This document shows positions 57,061 through 64,000 of a stretch of DNA of 64,000 bases, in pieces (within the stretch, counting starts at the first letter, position 1; each line of letters starts with the position of its first letter). The notes below the pieces were generated by a model. That model saw nothing but the letters and a program-made list of their open reading frames with translations, ran no database searches and was not told the origin of the DNA. Origin of the DNA: Perognathus longimembris pacificus (Eukaryota > Chordata > Mammalia > Rodentia > Heteromyidae). Both the position numbers and the translations under genes were made by a program. Location of the stretch: positions 51,105,377-51,169,376 of the forward strand of contig NC_063168.1 in the NCBI RefSeq assembly GCF_023159225.1, written 5' to 3'.

Positions 57061-58620
57061 AATAAGAACAGTGCCAACTCTTTCAATTTTCTCTGCTCAC
57101 CTTTTTGCCTCTAATAAATTGTTTGATGACTTTGAACGTAATCAAGAAACTCAAGGGTTCTCTAATTCTTGAAAATATAAATGAAAATTCAAGCATCTGA
57201 GTCTTAAAATGCATGCTTCATAAGGCCTCTTAACAGAGGGAATAAGAGATCATCTGGCTTGTTTTATAAATTGGGTAAATGAGAGCTTATAAGTCATTCT
57301 TGAGATAGCTGACAGAGGGTCAGTTTACAGCTCAATCTTGCAGCTTAGTCAGATTGCAATCTATGTGTGGTCCAGCCTTCTGTAATGTCATGGACAATCT
57401 ATCTGTCATCACTGAGCAGGTGGTCAGGCAGGACTATGGCTGTGGATATGGTAACTATGTCAGTTGCTAACCAGGGTCTGCACTACTTTGACAAAGAGAT
57501 AATTGGAATTAAGTTGCAACTTACATTGGGACTGGGCCAGAACTTACTGTAAGTAAAATCTTCTCTCTTCTTTCCATGTACAGAAACCCCTTTCAGTGGA
57601 CATTCGCATCCTATTAATTTGCCTACAGTGCACCAAAAACTAGACTGGATTCTTGGAGAGGAGTGAGGGTTGAACAAGATAGACTGATGTGCTATAGTGA
57701 TAGCTTGGATTTTCTCCATCATATTTTCTCATCAATGTCTGTGTCTTTGTGAGACCTAGGAAGACCCTAAACCATTTGCAAACTAGTGTAAATTTCAAAC
57801 ACAAGTCATCAGTTGTGTGTTGTGTAAAATGTCAATACCCAGTGCAACAACAGAATCAAAAAGACATTGTCCTGGAGGTAACAGGACATTTTTTTTCATG
57901 TCTTGAACTTAGCTATGTGATCTGAGGCCCAGGGTTTCCAGTAAGCTGTACCTTAGAATCACCTAGAGAATTTACAAACAAAGCTTCCTCTTCAAAAAAC
58001 TAAGCAAACAATCCAAAAGCAATCTTCTACACACATACCAACACAGCAGTCAGAACTGACCTCTGACCAGGAACTAGATAACTAAATATCTCCAAGGATA
58101 TCGCCAGGCGGCCTTCAGTTGTGTTTTAAAAAGAACAACTAGTAAAATACATATGTTCAGCCCAGGTTGAGTAAATCCTTTGATATTTTCTTTCCCCATC
58201 TATAAAATAAAAACAATCCATAGATTCTCTAACTAGTTCATAAGGATTTCTCATATAAAAATTAAGTTATAGAAAGCAATATATTTAATGCCTACACAAA
58301 TAACTTAGGTTCCCATCTACTCTGAGAAATGCTGAAACAAATCCAAAGGTCATGAAAGGTTTTCTGTGACAGGATAGTAATTAAGAGCTAGGGAAAATAG
58401 AATGTAGTTTCCGAACTGTACTTGATCATGATTATTAGTGACTCTTTAAGTTACACTGTGTGCATCTGAAGTTTTAAGAGATGAGAATATTGAGTTTTCT
58501 TATCCAGGCATGACTAGTGGTTAAAAAAAAATCAGAATCATTAGAATCATAGGTTAAGACACCTATTAGTTCAGTCTGTTTCTCTGCTAAGTCTCTTTGT
58601 TAGAACCATTTTCAAGGGCT
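57061..58620. other. Intergenic, nothing firm
   Basis: A scrap resembling an hAT (MER5-type) element lies near 57945-57990 (CTTAGAATCACCTAGAGAAT). Otherwise unrecognised. Confidence 0.45.
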
Positions 58621-58930
58621 ACTGTCTGGGCATATTGGTAGCCATGAAAACATTGGCAGTTCTCAGAAGATTCTAATCAGAGACCAGCAATTGAAGGTTC
58701 AGGGAGGGAGCAATACATCATAGCCAGTGCCTTAGAAAAGAGATTTATTGAAGTAGCTGACGTGTACTCTCAGGGACAGTGCTTCAGAATGGGATGCTGA
58801 GAGCAAGGGGCTGCTACAGAGTGCCCCAAGGGGCTCATCCAGAGTCCCTACTGATGGAGAGTCCTTGAATCAATGCTGGAAAGTCTTTGCAAAATTAGTA
58901 GAAAAGTTTCCGTCCTAAAGGTAAAGTCCC
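58621..58930 (-). mobile_element. Possible LTR-like repeat, reverse (low confidence)
   Basis: A segment with higher GC than its neighbours contains AGAGATTTATTGAAGTAGCTG, that is, AATAAA on the minus strand about 120 bp from a possible TG start at 58623. I could not find a matching CA end with a target-site duplication, so this is only a suggestion. Confidence 0.3.
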
Positions 58931-59269
58931 CCATTAACAAAATGAATGTGAGCATCACAACCTTAGTTATAAAGAAATTAGTTTAAACTGAATCCCTTTG
59001 AAATTCTAGTCTCAGACTTAATAGAAAGAGATGAGATCAAATTGATATATTGACATAAAAAGAAAACGGATATTGTGGATGAATGGAACCACAGTCTGTC
59101 CTTACACAATCAGAAAGTGTAAGTAGCTTCTGCATAACAACAACAACAAAAAACATGGTTGCCCAGAGTCTAATGTTTTGGTTTTTAATATATATGGATA
59201 TAAAATTTATATGATTGAAAACTTTAATACTATGATTTATAAAAAACATAATTTAATATTGAGAACTGT

Positions 59270-59460
59270 TTCAAGCACGTTACAATATATACATTTTATT
59301 CTACCTACATCCCCTTGAAGATTTTATGATACAAGTTTTCAAGACAAAAATATTGAATTCTAGAGACTAAAATATTTCCCCAGGGTCACACAACCAAAAC
59401 AGAGTTACCAGTTCAACCCAGGTGTTCTGACTACCAAATCTTGGTTCTTAACTAGACAGG
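59270..59460 (-). mobile_element. MIR SINE, reverse
   Basis: TTTTATTCTACCTACATCCCC, CCAGGGTCACACAACC, CAGAGTTACCAGTTCAACCC and AGGTGTTCTGACTACC match the reverse MIR order (tattatccc...aaggtcacacagc...gattcgaacccaggcagtctg). Confidence 0.75.
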
Positions 59461-59954
59461 GAGTCTCTCAGACCCACTGATTCTTCTGGGTAATGATTCT
59501 GTGTTTGAGATCCCATTGATATAGTTGTGGGACACAGATAAGATATTTCCTTATTGTGATAAAGAGCAAAAAATGGAAAAGGAAGAGTCCAGATCTATAC
59601 AAGTTCAACCTTCGCATGTAAGATGTCTCAAATATGTCACTGTAGGCTTCTGACATCCACAACTGTGAGAGCTGGAGGTGAGCTGGAGGAAGTCAGTCAT
59701 CCTTCAGCAATGGAGTGCAGGGGAGGAGCACTGCACCTGCATATCCAGCAGGAAGCCTTCTTTTTTGCTCTGGATGTTAGTACCCTGGAAGGGATCTGGT
59801 ATTATATGGACACTGAAGTTCAACTGGTCAAAACAAAGCAGAGACACAAAATTTGAACTGCCAGAACAAGGAAAGAGGAAGACTAGCAATTAGAAGTTCA
59901 GAAATAACCCCCGTAGGACAAAGAGCCCTGGATACAACTAGCAACAAAAATAAA
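59461..59954. other. Intergenic, nothing recognised
   Basis: Overlapping frames of 61-77 codons at 59623-59893 on both strands are not supported as a gene. Confidence 0.45.
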
Positions 59955-59967
59955 AATAAAATCTAAA

Positions 59968-60071
59968 GTAGGGATGAGGTGTGGCTCAACGGTAGGACAC
60001 TTACCCAGCATGTACAAAACCTTAGCTTTCATCCTTGTACTTCCCTGCAAAAACAAAATGAAAAACAAATA
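59968..60071 (+). mobile_element. ID-like tRNA-derived SINE
   Basis: A tRNA-like unit (GTGTGGCTCAACGGTAGGAC, CACTTACCCAGCATG, box B-like TTAGCTTTCATCC) with an A-rich tail. The 13-bp target-site duplication AATAAAATCTAAA is exact at 59955-59967 and 60072-60084. Confidence 0.85.
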
Positions 60072-60084
60072 AATAAAATCTAAA

Positions 60085-61922
60085 AACTCTTCCTGAGGTT
60101 CTTGTGCAGGGGGAGGAGGATACTAATAAACTCTATTCATTAACTAGGCTAGAAGTGCTCTAATACCTTTTTAAGTCAGAAATCTATATGGGGCCAAGTC
60201 TATGAATGAGTACATAGGTAAGTGACTGATAAAGTCTGGCAGAGTAAGAAATGAGATGGAATGGAGGAAGACTAAATTGAAATAACCTAAACAATGAGGG
60301 GGAAAAAGCAAGATAAAAACAAAGCAAAATGGCAAACAGTAGTGGCACCTGACTTAGGTAATTCGAAGTTTAAAAAAAATAAAAAAAGAGAAGAAAAGAG
60401 CTACAGAAAAGTGTTAATTTTGTCGAGGATAAAAAAAAACCAATAGTGTATTTCCATACAGCATTGATCTCATTTTCTGTTGACTATAAGTTAGACATAA
60501 ATCCAAATCATCACATGGAGACTGAAGGTGCATTTAGTACATGCCCTGCTGAGTATTTGTTAGGAAAGGGTTTGTGAAAATGTGAATCATCTTCAGAAAA
60601 TATCAAATCTTAATGATATTCCTGTGGAGTCCCCTATGCAGCTGTCCCCTGCCACTTGGGTTATGTAGAGACCGAATAGATTATAGTAAAGATTGGTGAT
60701 TTAAATCTTCAATCCGGAGGAAAGCACACCAATCAATATATAAGAATACCATGAAGACATTCTATTTATGTCACATGGACACCTCTGTCTTCTTACCAAA
60801 GGGTTCTTGCTATAGTTTCTTCTTTCCATAGCCACAGTCTGCAGGGGCCTCACTATTTCCTTCCTGAGAGCTGTAGTCTCTCCCAGCCTTGTGCTCATGA
60901 TGTAGCCTTTGATAATTCTTGCAAATAAAAATCCAGTCATGTGTGACATTTAGGAGAGAGCAAAAGGTTTGATTTGCTTTGGGGACCTAGAACCATTATA
61001 AAGATGCTCTTAATAGAAAAAGAAATGCAACAAAAATTAGGGACTCAGAACGTGAGCCAGATCAAAAAGGATACCAAATCACTAGACTGCTTCTTAATTG
61101 TTTTACATAACATACATAATACAGTTCCCCTCCCCACCAAGAATCCAAATTAACCTATCAGCTTAAGCTAGAAGAGAAAAATCAAGAGGATCAAGATACA
61201 GGCTTAGTGCCTTCTCAACTGCAGCCAAGATAGATTTGGGGCTCTGAAGGAACTGAACAGGCTTCTTGTCACCTCAAGTTACAAAACATACTTTCAAGAA
61301 ACATCTGGACTTTCATTAAGTGGCCCATAATAATAACCAGCCACATCCTTCCTACAAAATCTATTCCAATGAGGTAGAGTTTGCTTATATTTCGTTTGCC
61401 TTTCACGTCCAATTCCTAACTCATTATCAGTATTTTTTTAATGGTAACTGGAGTCTTTAATTACAGACTTTTCTCATTGTCATTTAGAAGGCATCCACTT
61501 TCTCTCCAAACCCGAGTCATGAAGTGTGAGCCAAATATCTGCCTCTCCCTGGAAGGCAGGGCTCTGAGCAATTTTTGGCTGAGGACATACTTGAACAGAG
61601 AGACTGTGACCTTCTGTGTCCCCCCATGTGCCAGTTGTCTGTGTAGTCTTCACAGCGGCTCTGGGGCTTCCAAGAAAATTTAATTTAGCAAAAGAAAGAA
61701 AGATTCCTGCAAATTTGCAAGACAAGAGAAGTTTGGGGTTTCTCTGGCTAAGCCCACTGTCTCTAACCACTCCACAGATGCCACAGGCCCTTTGTTGTTC
61801 TGGTTCAGGCAGCATCAGTAGCACTGTGTAAGTTTGCTAGCTATTCAGATCTTAGGCCCATTTCTGAATCTGCAATCCCCAAGCAATTCATGTCCATATC
61901 ATATTTAAGGAGGACTTACCCA
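60085..61922. other. Intergenic; unique-looking near 61440-61830
   Basis: 60085-61440 is AT-rich and unrecognised. 61440-61830 is more GC-balanced and repeat-free. Its open frames on both strands (80-114 codons) are overlapping and without recognised domains, so a non-coding element is as likely as anything. Confidence 0.4.
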
Positions 61923-61925
61923 GAG

Positions 61926-62105
61926 CAGGAGTTCTCAACCTTCACTGCACATAGAAATGGACCAAAGAACATAAACATAAATTACTGGTGCCTGGGTCCC
62001 ACCCCAAGAGATTCCAATTTAATCAGTCAGGGGTGTGGCCTAAGCCCAGGGAATTTTAAAAGTTCCCCCAGGAGACATGCAGTACAGCCAGAGTTGAGAG
62101 CCACT
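61926..62105 (+). mobile_element. MER5-like hAT DNA transposon relic
   Basis: Starts CAGGAGTTCTCAACC and ends GAGTTGAGAGCCACTG, imperfect inverted ends. Between them lie CTGGTGCCTGGGTCCCACCC, AGAGATTCCAATTTAATC, AGGGGTGTGGCCTAAGC and AAGTTCCCCCAGGAGAC in the order of MER5-type non-autonomous elements. Confidence 0.85.
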
Positions 62106-62902
62106 GGCTTGGGTCCAGAGAGAGGGCTACTTTTCCCAGGAGTTTCTTTGATGCCTAGGCACACCGAGATTCCTAGAGTCAAGGACTGATTTCAAGAGCT
62201 GCAATGTAAGTACCAGGGGAGAACTCCACTAGAACTTAAAGCTCTGTCCTCTGCATTGCAGCTTTCTTTTCTCTGCCCATGAAAAGCAGCTACTGAAACC
62301 CCAGCCCCAGTCCTAGTCCCAAGCCTTTGTAAACCACAAGAGTATAATATATATATTGCTACTTTTAAAATACCAACGGGGGCTCCACTTGAGACCTACA
62401 GGCTTGTCTTGTGCAAGCACACAGCCTTAGTTGCTGGGGTGAACTCCACAGTGGGTCTAGCCTTTCATCCTGCCAAGTCATTAAGGATTTGTAAGGATGA
62501 ATGAGCTGTCAAGAGAGCAAGGGCCTGCTGCAATGCTCCTTTATTAATTATGGGGAAGTGATGTATTGGCAATGATAATGCTTCTCTTGGAAAGGACAAT
62601 GAATGGTTCGTCGATTGCTGCATTAGGTCTTTTCCTGACTCCTTCTTAATGCTGAGTTTTCCTTTACTCCTCTCTGGACTTTTTAAAAGAGGCACAGTTT
62701 TCACACTAAACAGCCTCTTGGTCTTTATTCCCAGGTGAACTGCAATCTTTGGAAGGAAATCACAACACCCCCAAGTGTTTCAAGAGTTCTTAGCTGGGGA
62801 ATCCCTCCTCACGCCCCCTGGGCGGCCTTTCCCATTTCCTAGTGTGTTTGTGACAGCATTTGGTAGCTGGAGTACACTCCTTCACTTCTGATCATGTAGG
62901 AT

Positions 62903-62906
<4 letters not shown>
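62106..62906. promoter_or_regulatory. Upstream flank of the promoter, candidate regulatory sequence
   Basis: No repeat recognised after the MER5-like element. Around 62525-62610 AT-rich homeodomain-type sites (TTATTAATTATGG) lie close to SOX-like ACAATG motifs (GGACAATGAATGG). This is about 0.6-1 kb upstream of the CpG island. Regulatory function is inference. Confidence 0.3.

Positions 62907-62948
<42 letters not shown>
62907..62948. repeat. (CA)21 microsatellite upstream of the CpG island
   Basis: Perfect CA tract about 180 bp before the GC-rich promoter begins. Length variation and Z-DNA formation are possible. It supplies the HTHTHT start of a spurious long frame. Confidence 0.97.
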
Positions 62949-62950
<2 letters not shown>

Positions 62951-63476
62951 TGCATTCCCAGATCATTCTGCATCCTTAAGGAGAGGCAAGGGGTGGGGTG
63001 GGGGGACATGGAGGAAGAAAGATATATCTGGAGTAACAAATTCAGAGGTGAGGGAAACCGGTGGGCGGCTGGAGATCTGGGTTGTGTCTGTGGATGCAGC
63101 CAAGAAAGATAAAAAAGAAAAGTTGCTGCGCCTGTCCGCGTGTGCAGGCGGTCCAGGGGTTGGGCGCCCCGGAGAGCGCGAGCCGAGCACGGGGGGTTAC
63201 CACGCATCGCGGGGCCCGTGCCCGGTGGAAACCTCAAGAATATTCTCAGTGCGGCCGGCTGCTGAAAGCCAGAGCCTGGTGGTGGAGGTCTCCGCCGAAC
63301 CGGTACGCGCGCGAGCGAGCGAGGGAGGGAGGGCGCGAGAGAGCGATCGCAGAGGGCCGCCCCGGGAAGGGCGGGGGTCGTGCCTGGGGGCCGCTGAGCG
63401 TTGTTCGGCCGCAGCTGCAGTGGGGCCGAGCGCGTGTGAGAGCAAGCGAGTGAGCGGGCGGCGGGCGGGAGTGCGC

Positions 63477-63503
63477 GGGAGGGAGGGTAAGAGGGAGGGA
63501 GGG
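63477..63503 (+). promoter_or_regulatory. G-quadruplex-type G run
   Basis: Six GGG runs with loops of 1, 1, 5, 1 and 1 bases on the + strand. If transcription starts upstream, the 5' UTR RNA would carry it too. A GGTAAG-like alternative donor (AGG|GTAAGA at 63486/63487) lies inside. Confidence 0.7.
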
Positions 63504-63519
63504 AAGGAGGGCGCGAGCG

Positions 63520-63871
63520 AGGGAAGCCGGGGAGCGCGCGCGCCGCCTGGCCGCTCGCCCGCCCGCCCGCCGGTCTGTCCGCACGGCCCGCCGGCCTCGG
63601 CGCAGCGTCGCGCCCGCCCGCCCGTCCGCGCGCTCCGCCGCCAGCCGCCGCTCCTGCTCGCGCGGGCGCCGCTGCACGAGAGCCGGTGGGCTGCCCGCCC
63701 GCCCGCCGCAAGCCGCCGCCCGCTTTGTGCTTCGCTCCTCCTCCCGCCCCGCCGCCCGGGCGATGGGAGCGACCTCTTTCTGATCGCGAGCTGCGGAGAC
63801 GGAGGGAGGGCGCCGCGCTCCTTACTAGCGTGGAGGAACCGCGGAGAATCCACTCCCACTCCCCACACCAG
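63520..63871 (+). other. First exon (probably 5' UTR) of an unidentified gene; 5' end not determined
   Basis: The sequence CCACACCAG|GTAAGATCC gives a near-consensus splice donor after 63871, with the intron running to the window end. The start given here is nominal; transcription could begin anywhere in the CpG island. No long ATG-initiated frame with protein-like composition ends at the donor, so the exon seems non-coding, with the start codon in a later exon outside the window. I do not recognise the gene. A non-coding, GC-rich first exon next to a gene-poor region is common in neuronal and developmental genes, but that is only context. Confidence 0.65.
63763..63783 (+). CDS. Short upstream ORF (6 codons) in the presumed 5' UTR
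   Basis: ATG GGA GCG ACC TCT TTC TGA gives the peptide MGATSF. The ATG has G at +4 and a C at -3 (CCGGGCG upstream), so a moderate-to-weak start context. If the exon is transcribed from upstream of it, this could reduce translation of the main frame. Not a gene in its own right. Confidence 0.4.
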   Translation: MGATSF

Positions 63872-64000
63872 GTAAGATCCCAGCACAGCCCAGCAGACCG
63901 GCACCCAGCGGGTACCGTTAACTGATTTTTCTCCTGGCTGTTCCCAAGGCTACAGTTTCCTTCGTGTTGGCAAGACTGGCTTCTAAATTCTCGGTGTGTG
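63872..64000 (+). other. Start of intron 1 (continues beyond the window)
   Basis: Begins GTAAGATCCC after the exon end. GC content falls within about 60 bp to the level of ordinary intronic sequence. No acceptor is expected within the window. Confidence 0.65.

Larger units (their letters stand above)
63120..63900 (+). promoter_or_regulatory. CpG-island promoter
   Basis: GC content and CpG density rise abruptly compared with the preceding 63 kb. GC-box-like sites include GGGCGGGGG at 63369-63377, repeated GCCC/CGCCC units around 63557-63571 and 63610-63625, and CCGCCCC near 63745. No convincing TATA box is seen, so dispersed initiation is likely. The downstream splice donor on the + strand gives the direction of transcription. 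Transcription in the other direction cannot be excluded. Confidence 0.88.

Noticed and set aside
57367..57552. 61-codon frame with a GY/VTM-rich stretch, thought for a moment to be a retrocopy
   Set aside because: No recognisable parent protein, no A tail or target-site duplication.
1135..60071. tRNA genes (box A and box B-like sequences at many sites)
   Set aside because: All belong to SINEs: they have A tails, repeated family structure and target-site duplications, and do not form a full tRNA cloverleaf with a usable anticodon arm as far as I can see.
62901..63875. A 324-codon open frame on + and overlapping 235- and 290-codon frames on the minus strand
   Set aside because: They begin in, or run through, the CA repeat and the GC-rich CpG island, overlap each other on both strands, cross the splice donor, and consist of Arg/Pro/Ala/Gly low-complexity residues. 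Stop codons are simply rare at this GC content.
1..64000. CRISPR array, bacterial operons, phage or plasmid features
   Set aside because: No regularly spaced direct repeats with unique spacers and no long prokaryotic-type coding frames; the repeat content is mammalian.

Overview
The window looks like 64 kb of mammalian, rodent intergenic DNA that ends in the CpG-island promoter and first exon of a gene. No complete protein-coding gene, pseudogene with a recognisable parent, tRNA or rRNA gene, or CRISPR array can be supported. The rodent group is suggested by the repeats. Eight near full-length copies of a roughly 200 bp dimeric tRNA-derived SINE with A tails are of the type I associate with Geomyoidea (kangaroo rats, pocket mice, pocket gophers). 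With them are B1/7SL-like elements, composites of B1 with a tRNA-derived right half, and L1 3' ends with a polypurine tract. This assignment comes from memory of repeat families, not from a search.

Layout. 1-41 kb is AT-rich repeat-bearing DNA: SINEs, old L1 3' ends, L2 and MIR relics, one solo LTR (16571-16977) sitting inside an L2, microsatellites, and two or three CpG-retaining or repeat-free stretches that could be conserved non-coding elements (about 2.8-3.85 kb and 25.25-26.1 kb). 41-53 kb is the most structured part: an inverted pair of L1 3' ends, a 98 bp L1 micro-insertion with a clean target-site duplication, and a tandem duplication (44961-46860 and 46861-51413). The first duplicate copy has lost about 2.55 kb, and the two copies are almost identical only over their last 750 bp. 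53-62 kb is again sparse, with a young SINE, L2, MIR, an ID-like SINE and a MER5-like DNA transposon relic.

From about 63.1 kb the composition changes to a CpG island. It carries GC boxes, a G-quadruplex-type G run, a six-codon upstream ORF and a strong splice donor (CCAG|GTAAGA) after base 63871 on the + strand. The gene therefore runs rightwards out of the window, and its first exon seems to be 5' untranslated. I could not recognise the gene.

Nothing here convincingly amounts to an undescribed biological system. The best leads are the tandem duplication with its apparent gene-conversion tract, the two SINE subfamilies with different apparent ages, the head-to-head SINE pair, and an unidentified G-rich block carrying AATAAA (about 47.63-48.02 kb).
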